64,000 nt of DNA from CBDCXE01 sp965223725 [NCBI: Nitrospinota bacterium] (GCA_965223725.1 CBDCXE010000003.1:62001-126000), one strand, 5' to 3'. Positions 40,150-49,857 are shown, numbered from the stretch's first letter. Translations and numbers: made by a program. Notes: generated from the sequence alone by a model not told the origin.

Positions 40150-41166
40150 TTACTGTTTCAAGTACCGGGCGATCTTTTCATATTCGGTAACACCCTTGAA
40201 TACTTGTACCAGCTTGTCTCCTCTGTAAATGGCCATGGTGGGTGTTGAGTATACACCCAAAGCGTTCGCCCGTTTAAGGTCCTTGTCGACCTTGCTGTCG
40301 ATTTTGCTTTTCAGCTCGTCGGTAAACTCCACTTCATCCAGATGTTTTTTCAGATAATCGTATAACTGGTCCTGTTTTTTAAACATCTCGCTGCGGGTTT
40401 TCACAAACTCTTCGCGACCCTTGGTATATGCTATGGCGTTGGCGTAGGAAACGGCGACAGGCGACAGGCTGGTGGAGCGCAAAATATAATCACGGAATAT
40501 GAGCAGGACATCCGGATGGTTTTCCACAACCTGGTCTATTATCGGTTCGAAACTCCTGCAATGGCCGCACTGATAATCGGAGAACAGCTCTATTCTGATG
40601 TTTGAATTTGTGTCCCCTTCATATGTGAGGAGATTATCGTCAAGCAATGGCGCCGGATCGCTTTTCATCATCACCGGAACAGCCAACAGCGCCAGCGTGG
40701 CCAGAGCCACCACCGGGACAGAGTAAAGGCGGCCCGGCAGTAGAAAATCCTCCCTGCGCCAGTACCAGATCATGGTCAGGATAAACAGGATCACCACCGT
40801 GACGAATTGTATAATGCAGAATGTGCAGTAAGTCCCGATCACAGAAGACATGATCCACATAAAGTAAAGCTCGGCGCCCAGCATGGCGGAGACCAGCGGC
40901 AACGTAAGCGGCGGCATATAGATCATCGAAGCGATGAAAGCCACATAGGCCAGCAACCCCCAATATGCGACCGATACACCAAAAATTTTCGAGAACGGTG
41001 TGGACGCCACATCGGCGCAGCCACTGGTGTCGCCGCCGCACAGCTCCATTATCACCGGGTAGTGGTGGCTGAGTTCTGTCACTATCGTCAGCAGCACGCC
41101 GAAACCGGCCACTGCAAATATTGCTTTAGTCAGCCCTGATGAAGTTTCCTGTGCTGTATTATTCAT
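40150..41166 (-). CDS. Vitamin K epoxide reductase-DsbA-like fusion protein
   Basis: A 338-aa membrane protein. Residues about 15-160 form a VKOR domain with loop cysteines Cys43 and Cys50 and the quinone-reactive CTFC motif (Cys114, Cys117). The C-terminal part (about 175-338) is a thioredoxin-fold DsbA-like domain with active site CGHC (Cys200, Cys203) and the cis-Pro loop STPTMAIY. It forms disulfides in exported proteins and passes electrons to quinone, replacing DsbA/DsbB. Its start overlaps the PRC-barrel gene by eight bases. The quinone link makes the nearby ubiA plausible as a partner; that is inference. Confidence 0.95.
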   Translation of the reverse strand: MNNTAQETSSGLTKAIFAVAGFGVLLTIVTELSHHYPVIMELCGGDTSGCADVASTPFSKIFGVSVAYWGLLAYVAFIASMIYMPPLTLPLVSAMLGAELYFMWIMSSVIGTYCTFCIIQFVTVVILFILTMIWYWRREDFLLPGRLYSVPVVALATLALLAVPVMMKSDPAPLLDDNLLTYEGDTNSNIRIELFSDYQCGHCRSFEPIIDQVVENHPDVLLIFRDYILRSTSLSPVAVSYANAIAYTKGREEFVKTRSEMFKKQDQLYDYLKKHLDEVEFTDELKSKIDSKVDKDLKRANALGVYSTPTMAIYRGDKLVQVFKGVTEYEKIARYLKQ

Positions 41167-41626
41167 CTTTCTCCATGGATAAATTTTCTATGTTTTCAGT
41201 TTCATTTTCCGCCGGCTTTTCTTTAGGTTCCGCATTCGCTGATAATGTTGACTCCGACAGCCAGTATGGCTCGGCGCTATAATATCGGTGCAAGCTTTCT
41301 TCCTCCGGCCTGGTGGGCGCCAACGGATCGAGCAACGGTGATGAGGCGAAGATTTGCTCCGCCGGGCAGTTGATATCCAGCCGGGATATTCCTCCCCTCC
41401 GTAACGCTGCCCATGGGATCAGTACTTTCCTGCCTTTTATGGATAAAAACCCTCCAACCTCCAGAACGGCGTACCGTGGTTCATGTGTTTCTTCATCTAT
41501 CAACAGATCCTGAACCTGCGCCACATCCTTGTCGTTTTCATCGTATATGTAATAACCTTTCACCCTGTATGGCTCGATCAGGTCATGGTTAATATCAGAC
41601 GCAAGAATAATGCCCATTATTCCCAA
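41159..41626 (-). CDS. PRC-barrel domain protein
   Basis: A 155-aa protein whose first 90 residues fit a PRC-barrel (YRVKGYYIYDENDKDVAQVQ, PRYAVLEVGGFLSIKGRKVL, IPWAALR). The C-terminal 60 residues are acidic and of low complexity (Glu/Asn-rich). PRC-barrels occur in photosynthetic reaction centre H subunits, RimM, and many small proteins of unknown role. It lies 9 bp downstream of greA and overlaps the VKOR gene. No function can be given. Confidence 0.8.
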   Translation of the reverse strand: MGIMGIILASDINHDLIEPYRVKGYYIYDENDKDVAQVQDLLIDEETHEPRYAVLEVGGFLSIKGRKVLIPWAALRRGGISRLDINCPAEQIFASSPLLDPLAPTRPEEESLHRYYSAEPYWLSESTLSANAEPKEKPAENETENIENLSMEKDE

Positions 41627-41635
41627 AACCGTGGT

Positions 41636-42112
41636 CTATGCATCGTTGGCCTGATGCAAGGTGACAAGATTGGTTATATAAAACTCTCGCTTACCTTTCG
41701 GTGTCGAGATAATAACCTCATCATCTTCCTTTTTTCCCACAAGCGACTTGCCTATGGGTGACGCCAGCGAAATTTTTCCTTTTTCCGGCTCCACCTCCTC
41801 AGGAAACACGAATGTATACTCCATTGTTTCTCCTGTATCCAGGTCCTCCAGCATGACACGGGAGCCCAGGCCAACCTTGTTCACCGGTATGGCTTTCATA
41901 TCAATGGCCAATATTTCGCTGACCCTTTTCTGGAGCTGGCTGATCCTGGATTCCACGAACTGTTTTCTCTGTTTGGCGGCGTCATACTCCGCGTTTTCAG
42001 AGAGGTCACCATGGTCCGCCGCTGTTTTAAGTTCTTTCGGGATATCGACCCGCAATTCCCGGTTTAGCCTGGCCAGCTCTTCTTCAAGTTTGTTTACTAT
42101 TTCAAATTTCAT
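41636..42112 (-). CDS. greA: Transcription elongation factor GreA
   Basis: A 158-aa protein with an N-terminal coiled-coil finger (LARLNRELRVDIPKELKTAA, DHGDLSENAEYDAAKQRK) containing the acidic tip needed for transcript cleavage, and a C-terminal FKBP-like domain (KISLASPIGKSLVGKKEDDE). It rescues backtracked RNA polymerase. It is the first gene of the minus-strand series greA-PRC-VKOR-uvrD-ubiA-radC. Some features (LDTGETMEYTFVFPEE) resemble both GreA and GreB; GreA is preferred on the finger sequence. Confidence 0.93.
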   Translation of the reverse strand: MKFEIVNKLEEELARLNRELRVDIPKELKTAADHGDLSENAEYDAAKQRKQFVESRISQLQKRVSEILAIDMKAIPVNKVGLGSRVMLEDLDTGETMEYTFVFPEEVEPEKGKISLASPIGKSLVGKKEDDEVIISTPKGKREFYITNLVTLHQANDA

Positions 42113-42164
42113 ACTGCTATAATAACCTATAGATTAGACAAACATTATTATAACGCAGATTGAA

Positions 42165-42626
42165 ATGATGGCACGATACTATACTCAATTTTTCGCCGCT
42201 ATCACCATATCCTTTATTTTATTGTTCTCTGTAGCTAGCGGCGAAGATAATGAACAATATTTTCCTGAAGACCAGTTTGCAGTGGCAACTGCGTTAAAAT
42301 CTGTTTTAACAAAAGAAGTGGAGAGAGACAAAGAAACCATAGCCTTTGAGATGAATTTCACCCGCCTAAAGCAAACCCGCATGGCAATTAAAAGCAAAAT
42401 GGATGACAGGATGATGCTGGCCGAACGGGCGAACAAGCTGGAAGTTTCCGCTATAGAACGAGCCATCGAGATATTCAACGAAACCGGAGAAGATGAAACA
42501 AAGATTATCGAGGAACAGAGGAAATCCACCCGGATACGGCGCAATACCTATTACACCATCAAAGACAACATACCGAAAAAAGAGAAGGCCATTTATATCC
42601 TTGAGCAGTGGCTTGCAGGCCAATAA
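42165..42626 (+). CDS. Small exported protein of unknown function
   Basis: A 153-aa protein (two tandem ATGs; 42165 used) with a signal peptide (FFAAITISFILLFSVASG). A highly charged, mostly helical mature region follows, with many Lys, Glu and Arg and coiled-coil-like stretches (residues about 45-150). No recognised domain. It is divergent from greA with a 52-bp gap and convergent with the next small membrane gene, leaving only five bases between stops. It could be a periplasmic helical protein; the role is unknown. Confidence 0.62.
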   Translation: MMARYYTQFFAAITISFILLFSVASGEDNEQYFPEDQFAVATALKSVLTKEVERDKETIAFEMNFTRLKQTRMAIKSKMDDRMMLAERANKLEVSAIERAIEIFNETGEDETKIIEEQRKSTRIRRNTYYTIKDNIPKKEKAIYILEQWLAGQ

Positions 42627-42631
42627 ATCAA

Positions 42632-43168
42632 TTATTTACGTCTTGCCGTCTGCGCCATTGCATCCAGCTCCTCTTCATATGCACGATACTTAATCAGCGT
42701 TGCGAAAGAGAAAATATATAGCAAAGATATCACGGCTACAGAGCCACCAATTAAAGTAAGCAACAGCCCGTAAATTGCGGCAAAATCGACCAAGGTCCAC
42801 CGTATCATGCAAATCTGAAAATAGTAAGGCAATAGCATGTTGGCGGCACTGTTATTCTGATCGTTAGCGCTAGCTTTTTCCTTTGTCGTTTCCAGCTTTT
42901 TAAGATGTAGCTGAATCCGCTCCGGGCTTTTCATGATTCCGCCAAGGAAAATAATAATGCCAATAATAGCTGCCGCCGATATGACAGCTACTATTTCAAA
43001 TAGTTTTAATTCGCCATCATTCAGGTCGGCCAGCTTCATATCATTGTAATATGTTAGGGTCGTCACCAGAGCATACATAACTATTGAAAGCAGAATTATG
43101 ACCCAAACTACCCTGAGCTTACGGAAATATTTGTCTTGCGCTACACTTCTCATCGAGTTTGTCTCCAT
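42632..43168 (-). CDS. Small polytopic membrane protein of unknown function
   Basis: A 178-aa protein with about four membrane helices: residues 18-38 (VVWVIILLSIVMYALVTTL), 55-77 (VAVISAAAIIGIIIFLGGIM), and two in 110-165 (IYGLLLTLIGGSVAVISLLY). A charged loop lies between helices 2 and 3. No family is recognised. It is divergent from dnaK and convergent with the exported unknown at 42.2 kb. Confidence 0.6.
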   Translation of the reverse strand: METNSMRSVAQDKYFRKLRVVWVIILLSIVMYALVTTLTYYNDMKLADLNDGELKLFEIVAVISAAAIIGIIIFLGGIMKSPERIQLHLKKLETTKEKASANDQNNSAANMLLPYYFQICMIRWTLVDFAAIYGLLLTLIGGSVAVISLLYIFSFATLIKYRAYEEELDAMAQTARRK

Positions 43169-43245
43169 CGATCACCCTGATATATAAATATGGTCACTTA
43201 TCTTAAGCAATTGAGTTAAAAAATCAAATATTTGTATTGTCAGCC

Positions 43246-43274
43246 TTGACGATGGGATATACAGATTTTATATA
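43246..43274 (+). promoter_or_regulatory. Sigma-70-like promoter for dnaK
   Basis: TTGACG (43246-43251), 17-bp spacer, TATATA (43269-43274). Position is about 135 bp upstream of the main dnaK ATG. No CIRCE element or clear sigma-32 promoter is seen. Confidence 0.6.
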
Positions 43275-43290
43275 AACAACAGGCTATTGA

Positions 43291-43374
43291 AAAAGCCTGC
43301 GAAATGGCAATAAACAGTGACAATGATCATGCCATACCGGAGGCGATATGCTAAAAAATGCCTGCGAATGGCAA
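43291..43374. repeat. Imperfect direct repeat in dnaK leader
   Basis: CCTGCGAAATGGCAATAAA (from 43296) and CCTGCGAATGGCAAGAAATT (from 43361) recur 65 bases apart in the dnaK leader. The second copy lies inside a possible N-terminal extension of DnaK. Confidence 0.6.
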
Positions 43375-43410
43375 GAAATTATAGGTACAGACAGAAATAC
43401 TGGAGGAAAT

Positions 43411-45354
43411 ATGGGTAAGATTATTGGAATTGACCTTGGCACCACAAACTCAGTGGTTGCTGTGATGGAAGGTGGAGAGCCAAAGATTATTGTTAACGAG
43501 GAAGGCTCGCGCACCACACCATCCGTAGTTGCATTCACCAAAGATGACAAAAAACTCGTTGGTCAAGCCGCGAAGAACCAGGCGATAACAAACTCGGAAA
43601 ACACGATATTCTCGATCAAGCGCTTCATGGGCCGCCGACTCAACGAGGTTGGTGAAGAGATGAAAATGGTCCCTTACGAAGTGGTCCAGGGCGCCGAGGG
43701 TATGGCCACCGTAAAAATCCGGGGTAAAGAATATACGCCACCTCAAATTTCCGCTTTAATACTACAAAAACTAAAAACAGCGGCGGAAGCGTATCTGGGT
43801 GAGAAAGTAACCGAAGCGGTCATCACTGTGCCAGCATACTTCAACGATGCCCAGCGTCAGGCCACAAAAGACGCAGGCCAGATCGCAGGGCTGGACGTCA
43901 AACGGATAATCAACGAGCCGACCGCTGCCGCGCTCGCCTATGGTCTGGATAAACAAAAGGACGAAACTGTGGCAGTATACGACCTGGGTGGCGGAACATT
44001 CGATATTTCCATCCTGGAAGTGGGCGACAACGTTGTCGAGGTTAAATCTACCAATGGTGACACCCACCTGGGCGGTGACAACTTTGACCAGCTGATTATC
44101 GACTGGCTCATCAGCGAATTTAAAAAAGACCAGAGCATCGACCTGAGCAACGATGTGATGGCGCTACAACGGCTGAAAGAGGCCGCTGAAAAAGCGAAAA
44201 AAGAGCTGAGCCACGGCCCTGAAACCGATATCAACCTGCCGTTCCTGACAGCGGACGCCTCTGGCCCGAAGCATATGCAGGTGAAGCTTAGCAGAGCCCA
44301 GTTCGAGTCTATGATAGACGGTCTTGTTCAACGGACACTGACACCTGTCAAAAACGCGCTTAAGGACGCTGGGGTGAATGCTTCTGAAGTGGACGAGGCG
44401 ATATTGGTGGGTGGCTCCACCCGGGTGCCGCTGGTGGAAAAAGTTGTCAGCGATCATTTTGGCAAGGAGCCGCATAAAGGTGTCAACCCGGACGAGGTTG
44501 TGGCGCTGGGCGCCGCGATCCAGGCGGGTGTATTGGCAGGTGACGTCAAGGATATCCTGCTTCTGGATGTTACTCCGCTATCCCTTGGAATCGAAACTCT
44601 GGGTGGTGTATTGACCCGGCTGATCGACAGGAACACCACGATACCGACCAAGAAAAGCGAAGTCTTCTCCACTGCTGCGGACAACCAGACCTCGGTGGAG
44701 ATCCATGTCCTGCAGGGTGAGCGGCAGATGGCGCAAGATAACAGGACCCTGGGCAAGTTTCATCTTGATGAAATTCCACCTGCGCCGCGAGGCATACCAC
44801 AGATCGATGTCACATTCGATATCGACGCCAACGGTATTGTTCACGTATCCGCCAAGGATAAAGGCACCGGCAAAGAGCAGAAGATCACCATCACCGGATC
44901 GTCCGGCCTGGATGAGAAAGAGATCGACCAGATGGTGAAAGACGCCAAAGAGCATGAAGAAGAAGACAAGAAAGCGAAGGAATCCGCCGAGGCGAAAAAC
45001 CAGGCCGACTCCCTTGTCTACCAAACAGAGAAAACCTTGAAAGAGCATGGCGATAAACTGCCAGATGAGGATAAACAAGCCATCGAAACCGCGCTGGAAG
45101 AGGCCAAAAAAGCCATCGAAGGCGGCGATGCAGACGCAATCAAGGCATCTGTGGAGAAGCTGGAGACCGCAAGCCATAAGCTGGCGGAGGAAGTTTATAA
45201 ACAGACAGCCGCAGATGCAGGCGCCGGGCAGCCAGGCGCTGATGGCGCCGCCGCTGGGCAGCCTTCCGATGATGGAGATGGCGCCCAGGCAGATGATGTT
45301 GTGGACGCGGAATTTGTGGATGTGGAAAAAGAGGACGGCAAGGAAGAAAAATAG
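43411..45354 (+). CDS. dnaK: Chaperone protein DnaK (Hsp70)
   Basis: A 647-aa Hsp70. It has the N-terminal ATPase domain ([38 protein letters not shown]), linker, substrate domain ([18 protein letters not shown]), lid, and a Gly/Ala/Asp tail ending [15 protein letters not shown] 43411 follows GGAGG by four bases and begins the conserved sequence. An in-frame ATG at 43348 also follows GGAGG by four bases and would add 21 residues. grpE and dnaJ are not adjacent. A strong terminator follows at 45391. Confidence 0.98.
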   Translation: MGKIIGIDLGTTNSVVAVMEGGEPKIIVNEEGSRTTPSVVAFTKDDKKLVGQAAKNQAITNSENTIFSIKRFMGRRLNEVGEEMKMVPYEVVQGAEGMATVKIRGKEYTPPQISALILQKLKTAAEAYLGEKVTEAVITVPAYFNDAQRQATKDAGQIAGLDVKRIINEPTAAALAYGLDKQKDETVAVYDLGGGTFDISILEVGDNVVEVKSTNGDTHLGGDNFDQLIIDWLISEFKKDQSIDLSNDVMALQRLKEAAEKAKKELSHGPETDINLPFLTADASGPKHMQVKLSRAQFESMIDGLVQRTLTPVKNALKDAGVNASEVDEAILVGGSTRVPLVEKVVSDHFGKEPHKGVNPDEVVALGAAIQAGVLAGDVKDILLLDVTPLSLGIETLGGVLTRLIDRNTTIPTKKSEVFSTAADNQTSVEIHVLQGERQMAQDNRTLGKFHLDEIPPAPRGIPQIDVTFDIDANGIVHVSAKDKGTGKEQKITITGSSGLDEKEIDQMVKDAKEHEEEDKKAKESAEAKNQADSLVYQTEKTLKEHGDKLPDEDKQAIETALEEAKKAIEGGDADAIKASVEKLETASHKLAEEVYKQTAADAGAGQPGADGAAAGQPSDDGDGAQADDVVDAEFVDVEKEDGKEEK

Positions 45355-45390
45355 TTGCAATTAGTCTTTGTTTGAGGTATACTCTTAATT

Positions 45391-45438
45391 AACTCCTGAT
45401 TGAGCTTGCAGTTTAAGCCGGTCGGGAGTTTTTTTTTG
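45391..45438 (+). terminator. Rho-independent terminator after dnaK
   Basis: AACTCCTGA pairs with TCGGGAGTT (nine positions, one wobble) across a 21-base loop, followed by nine T residues. It lies 37 bp after dnaK and 20 bp before the convergent gcvPB stop. Confidence 0.85.
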
Positions 45439-45457
45439 CTCTCAACTATCTGTTTAA

Positions 45458-46939
45458 TCAGCCACACAACCCACAACGCAGATCAGGCTTGCGCGCGGCG
45501 GTGGCTTCGTCCAGACGGTCCCGTACTGTCAACCGCGGCGCATGATGAATCGAATCTGGATCAGTCTTCGCCTTTTCAGCGATATCAATCATAGCGTCAC
45601 AGAAATCATCCAGTGTCTCTTTACTCTCCGTCTCAGTCGGCTCTATCATTATGGCGCCCCTGGCTATCAGCGGGAAATAGACAGTCGGCGGATGAAACCC
45701 CCTGTCGATCAACGCTTTTGCAATATCCAGCGTCGAAACATCATGCTTGTTTTGATGTTTATCAGAGAGAACAAACTCATGCAATGTTTTCCCCGGGTAA
45801 GGGACATGATAATGCTCTTTCAGCTTTGCTTGCATATAGTTGGCATTTAGCACGGCGGACTCTGTCGCCCTTGCAAGCCCTTGTGCGCCCATGGTCAGTA
45901 TATAAGCCGCAGCCCGCACCAGCACACCGACATTCCCTTGAAAACTGTGAACTCTGCCCACACTATCGGGTCGGTCATAGTCGCGTATATACCGGTCGCC
46001 TTGCTTTGTTATAAGCGGAATCGGAAGATAAGGCGCCAGCTCCTCCGTCACACATACAGGTCCGGCCCCCGGTCCGCCACCGCCATGGGGGGTGGAAAAT
46101 GTTTTGTGCAAATTCATATGCGCCGCGTCCACACCCATATCACCAAACCTCGCTTTACCCATGAGCGCGCTGAGGTTGGCGCCATCGCAGTACAGAAAGC
46201 CGCCCCGGACATGGACAATTTTGGCGATTTGCTCTATGTTCGATTCAAATATCCCGAGGGTATTCGGGTTAGTCACCATCAATGCCGCCGTTTGCTCGTC
46301 CATAAGCTGGTCCAGGTCATCCAGGTCGATCTCGCCGTTGGCGCCACTTTTCAAGGTCACAGCCTCGTATCCACAAAATACCGCCGATGCCGGGTTGGTG
46401 CCATGGGATGAATCTGGTAACAGAACTTTTGTTCTGGCGTCGCCCCTCTTTTCCAACGCGGCGCGGATTATCAATAGGGCGGTGAACTCTCCATGGGCGC
46501 CGGCTGCTGGCTGTAACGTAGTCGAATGTAATCCTGTAATTTCGGAGAGCCAACCCTGAAGATCGTACATAAGCTTCAGCATGCCCTGCGCATTTTTATC
46601 ATCTTCCATTGGGTGCAGGCTTGAAAAGCCAGGCAGCCTTGCCACCGATTCGTTGATCCTCGGGTTATGCTTCATGGTGCAAGATCCGAGTGGATACATG
46701 TTGGTATCCACGCTGAAGTTCCATTGTGATAACCGTGTGAAATGGCGGATCACTTCCGGTTCCGACAATTCAGGAAAGCCGTTCAGGCAATTTCTAGCGT
46801 ATTCTTCAGGTATCGAATTGGCCGGGTCGATATCGGGAACCCCGCTGGCAGGTAATGTATAACCCTCCCGCTCAGAAGAGCCTCTGCCAAACAGTTCCGA
46901 TTCTTTAAACAGTAAACCAGATTGTGCATGAGATTTCAT
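45458..46939 (-). CDS. gcvPB: Glycine dehydrogenase (decarboxylating) subunit 2
   Basis: A 493-aa PLP-dependent subunit of split P-protein, with GSCTMKHNPRINE, QPAAGAHGEFTALL and the PLP-lysine motif NLHKTFSTPHGGGGPGAGP. With GcvPA it decarboxylates glycine and passes the aminomethyl group to GcvH lipoate. It is the last gene of the order gcvT-gcvH-gcvPA-gcvPB, overlapping gcvPA by four bases. Standard length; assignment secure. Confidence 0.97.
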   Translation of the reverse strand: MKSHAQSGLLFKESELFGRGSSEREGYTLPASGVPDIDPANSIPEEYARNCLNGFPELSEPEVIRHFTRLSQWNFSVDTNMYPLGSCTMKHNPRINESVARLPGFSSLHPMEDDKNAQGMLKLMYDLQGWLSEITGLHSTTLQPAAGAHGEFTALLIIRAALEKRGDARTKVLLPDSSHGTNPASAVFCGYEAVTLKSGANGEIDLDDLDQLMDEQTAALMVTNPNTLGIFESNIEQIAKIVHVRGGFLYCDGANLSALMGKARFGDMGVDAAHMNLHKTFSTPHGGGGPGAGPVCVTEELAPYLPIPLITKQGDRYIRDYDRPDSVGRVHSFQGNVGVLVRAAAYILTMGAQGLARATESAVLNANYMQAKLKEHYHVPYPGKTLHEFVLSDKHQNKHDVSTLDIAKALIDRGFHPPTVYFPLIARGAIMIEPTETESKETLDDFCDAMIDIAEKAKTDPDSIHHAPRLTVRDRLDEATAARKPDLRCGLCG

Positions 46940-48285
46940 TTTTCAAACTCCGAAAGAACCAGCGCTAACTCATCAATAGTTTTTTTAGTGTGAACTTCTG
47001 TGCCGCAAAAAACCATGGCAGACCCAAATGGAGGGTAAAACTGCGAAAGATCAACTCCGCCACAGATGCCTGATTCACCAAGGCGCTGGTTAATAACGGA
47101 CGGCGCCACGGGTGTCCTGATAGCCACTTCGTTGAAAAACCGCTTATCGTATAAGCGCTCAAACCCTTTTATCGACGTTATTTTTTCGGCGAGGTAACCA
47201 GCGGTTGAATAGTTGCGGTCTGCAAGTTTTTTAACGCCAGAGGCGCCAAGCAAGCTCAGATGGATTGCCGCCGCTGTGGCGCACAACGCCTGGTTGGAGC
47301 ATATATTTGATGTGGCTCTCTCCCGTCTGATATGCTGTTCCCGCGTGGCCAATGTCAGCACATACCCCTCCCTATCCTGTCTGTCTTTGGTTTTGCCGAC
47401 TACCCGGCCCGGCATCTGGCGCGCCAGCTTCTGTTTGACAGCGAACATACCCAGCCCAGGCCCACCAAAACTGAGCGAACCGCCAAAAGATCGGCCTTCA
47501 GCAACGCAGATATCCGCGCCAAATTCACCCGGCCCTTTCAATGTTCCCAGAGCTACAGGCTCCGCTACGCCAACGATCATCATCGCCCCGGATGCGTCGC
47601 ACAACTCTCTGACTTTCGCAAGGTCCTCTATATTACCCATGAAATTTGGCGACTGTACCACAATAGCGGCGCAATCATCACCCAGCAACTGCTTTACGTT
47701 TTCCTGTTCGAAAACCCCTGATTCCAGAGAATTGGCAAGGACAAGATCGATATTGAGATGTTGTACATAGGTAGCGACCACATCTCTCCAGTATGGATGA
47801 ATCAGGTTTGATAATATCACCCTGGGTCGTTTGGTAACGCGGTTTGCCATAATTACAGCTTCGGCCAATGCGGAAGCGCCATCATACATGGAAGCGTTGG
47901 CTACATCCATGCCCAAAAGCGCGCTGGTATAGGTTTGATACTCATATATAGCCATTAATGTGCCTTGGCTAACCTCTGGCTGGTATGGGGTGTAACATGT
48001 GAACAGCTCGGAACGTAAAAGGAGCTGGTCCACCGCCACCGGCACATGATGCGGGTATGCCCCGGCGCCGGTAAAGCATCTGCGAGGGTTGACCCCGGAG
48101 TTTCGTAAAGCTATCTGTTCGAAATATTCCGCAAGGTCCATCTCCGGCATTGGGTCTGGCAGGTCAAGCGTTCTATCAAGCCGGATGTTTTCAGGTATAG
48201 CGTCGAACAACTCTTCCAATGAACCAGCCCCGACCTTTGCCAGCATTATCGCCTGGTCGGCGGCGGTAAGGGGAATAAAGCGCAC
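46936..48285 (-). CDS. gcvPA: Glycine dehydrogenase (decarboxylating) subunit 1
   Basis: A 449-aa partner subunit with the conserved FTGAGAYPHHVPVAVDQLLL, YTPYQPEVSQGTLMAIYEYQ, MYDGASALAEAVIMA and SFGGPGLGMFAVK stretches. It forms a heterotetramer with GcvPB; the lysine carrying PLP is on the other subunit. It starts four bases downstream of the gcvH stop and overlaps gcvPB. Confidence 0.97.
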   Translation of the reverse strand: MRFIPLTAADQAIMLAKVGAGSLEELFDAIPENIRLDRTLDLPDPMPEMDLAEYFEQIALRNSGVNPRRCFTGAGAYPHHVPVAVDQLLLRSELFTCYTPYQPEVSQGTLMAIYEYQTYTSALLGMDVANASMYDGASALAEAVIMANRVTKRPRVILSNLIHPYWRDVVATYVQHLNIDLVLANSLESGVFEQENVKQLLGDDCAAIVVQSPNFMGNIEDLAKVRELCDASGAMMIVGVAEPVALGTLKGPGEFGADICVAEGRSFGGSLSFGGPGLGMFAVKQKLARQMPGRVVGKTKDRQDREGYVLTLATREQHIRRERATSNICSNQALCATAAAIHLSLLGASGVKKLADRNYSTAGYLAEKITSIKGFERLYDKRFFNEVAIRTPVAPSVINQRLGESGICGGVDLSQFYPPFGSAMVFCGTEVHTKKTIDELALVLSEFEK

Positions 48286-48289
48286 TTTG

Positions 48290-48673
48290 CTAATTCTCCT
48301 CTATATATGCTTTGTACGCAGCGGCCGGCTTCAGGCCTTTCAATTCTGCCGGGTCAGATATCTTGACTTTAATCATCCATCCAGAGTCGTATGGGCTTTG
48401 GTTAACCAGTTCGGGTTCATCTTCCAGTTTTTTGTTGATCTCAATTATTTCACCAGATACAGGACAAAACAGATCAGACACAGTTTTAACCGATTCCGCC
48501 ACACCAAAACTGGCGCTGGAGCGTATCTGTATCCCCGTTTCTGGCAGTTCAACAAAAACAATATCACCCAGTTCATCCTGGGCGTAATCGGATATACCGA
48601 CTATCGCTATATCGTCTTCAACCCGGACCCACTCGTGATCTTTTGAATAAAGCAAACTATCCGGAAATTCCAT
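48290..48673 (-). CDS. gcvH: Glycine cleavage system H protein
   Basis: A 127-aa lipoyl carrier with DHEWVRVEDDIAIVGISDYA, LGDIVFVELPETG, and the lipoylated lysine Lys63 in ESVKTVSDL. It shuttles the aminomethyl group between P-, T- and L-proteins. It is 35 bp downstream of gcvT. Size is standard. Confidence 0.97.
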   Translation of the reverse strand: MEFPDSLLYSKDHEWVRVEDDIAIVGISDYAQDELGDIVFVELPETGIQIRSSASFGVAESVKTVSDLFCPVSGEIIEINKKLEDEPELVNQSPYDSGWMIKVKISDPAELKGLKPAAAYKAYIEEN

Positions 48674-48708
48674 TTTTCCTCCTGTCCTGATAATTTAGTT
48701 TTAATATT

Positions 48709-49857
48709 TTATTTATCCGCCACAATTTCTTTTTTTTCTGTTTTCTGCGCTTTTTTTGTACGGCTTTCCACAAACGGTTTTTTGCTGACTACAGCAGGCG
48801 CCATTTTGCCCCTGATATCAATATCCAGGTTCTCGCCAATGGTGGAATATTCGGTAGGCACATACCCAAGCGCTATGGCCTCGCCCAGTGTCGGGCTCAT
48901 GGTGCCACTGGTGACCTCACCTACTTTTTGGCCATTTTTCATTATGCTATACCCGCTCCGGGCAATGCCTCGCCCTTTCAGCTTCAGTCCTACCAGCTTT
49001 CGTTGCACACCTTTTCTCTTTTGGGGCAACAGTATATCGCATGCGATGATGCCATCTTCCTTCGCCAGGCGAGTAGCCCAACCCAAACCCGCCTCAAAAG
49101 GCGTTGTGGTCTCGTCAATATCTTGCCCATACAACACGTAACCCATCTCCAGCCGCAGGATGTCCCGCGCCCCCAGTCCGACCGGCTCAATTTTAAACGG
49201 CTTTCCTTTGGCCATAATTTCTTTCCAAAGTTGCGCTGTTATATGCCAGTCACAATAGATTTCAAATCCATCTTCGCCTGTATATCCGGTTCTCGACAGA
49301 AGCACAGGGAGAGTCGCCATTGTGGTTGTAATGAATTTATAATATTCGATGCTCGAGATATTGCATTTTGTCAGTTGCCGGAGAACCGCTTCGCTGTCCG
49401 GGCCTTGAATCGAGATCATGCCATATCGCCGGGAAAGGTTACGCACATCCACATCCGGATATTGAAGTGCCTGGTCGGCCAGCCAGTTCACATCTTTTTC
49501 TGTATTGGAGGCGTTAAGGCATAAAAAGAAACGATCATTACTGATTTTATATATCAACAGATCATCTATTATGCCCCCATCTTCGTTAAGCAATGTCGTA
49601 TATTGCGCCTGGCCTTCATCAATGAGCGATAGATCGTTGGAAGTGAGGTACTGCAACAGCTCCTGCGCATGCACGCCTTTGACCTCCGCTTCACCCATGT
49701 GGGATACATCAGTGATGCCGACGCCGTTTCGGACCGCCGCTGTTTCCTTGGTAATCGATGAATATTGGATAGGCATGAGCCAACCATGAAAATCGACCAT
49801 ACGAGCGCCAAGCTCGATATGCTCATTATGCAGTGGAGACTCTTTTACATCACCCAT
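48709..49857 (-). CDS. gcvT: Aminomethyltransferase (glycine cleavage T protein)
   Basis: A 382-aa folate enzyme with MVDFHGWLMPIQYSSITKE, GITDVSHMGEAEVKG, SRTGYTGEDGFEIYCD, and GLGARDILRLEMGYVLYGQD. It releases ammonia and makes methylene-THF. After the normal C-terminus there is a lysine-rich tail of about 20 residues (KAQKTEKKEIVADK) not usual in the family. First gene of the gcv run. The 201-bp divergent region upstream shows no glycine riboswitch that I can recognise. Confidence 0.96.
   Translation of the reverse strand: MGDVKESPLHNEHIELGARMVDFHGWLMPIQYSSITKETAAVRNGVGITDVSHMGEAEVKGVHAQELLQYLTSNDLSLIDEGQAQYTTLLNEDGGIIDDLLIYKISNDRFFLCLNASNTEKDVNWLADQALQYPDVDVRNLSRRYGMISIQGPDSEAVLRQLTKCNISSIEYYKFITTTMATLPVLLSRTGYTGEDGFEIYCDWHITAQLWKEIMAKGKPFKIEPVGLGARDILRLEMGYVLYGQDIDETTTPFEAGLGWATRLAKEDGIIACDILLPQKRKGVQRKLVGLKLKGRGIARSGYSIMKNGQKVGEVTSGTMSPTLGEAIALGYVPTEYSTIGENLDIDIRGKMAPAVVSKKPFVESRTKKAQKTEKKEIVADK

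Noticed and set aside
43169-43410. CIRCE or sigma-32 control of dnaK
   Set aside because: No TTAGCACTC/GAGTGCTAA inverted repeat and no CCCCAT-type -10; a sigma-70-like promoter fits better.
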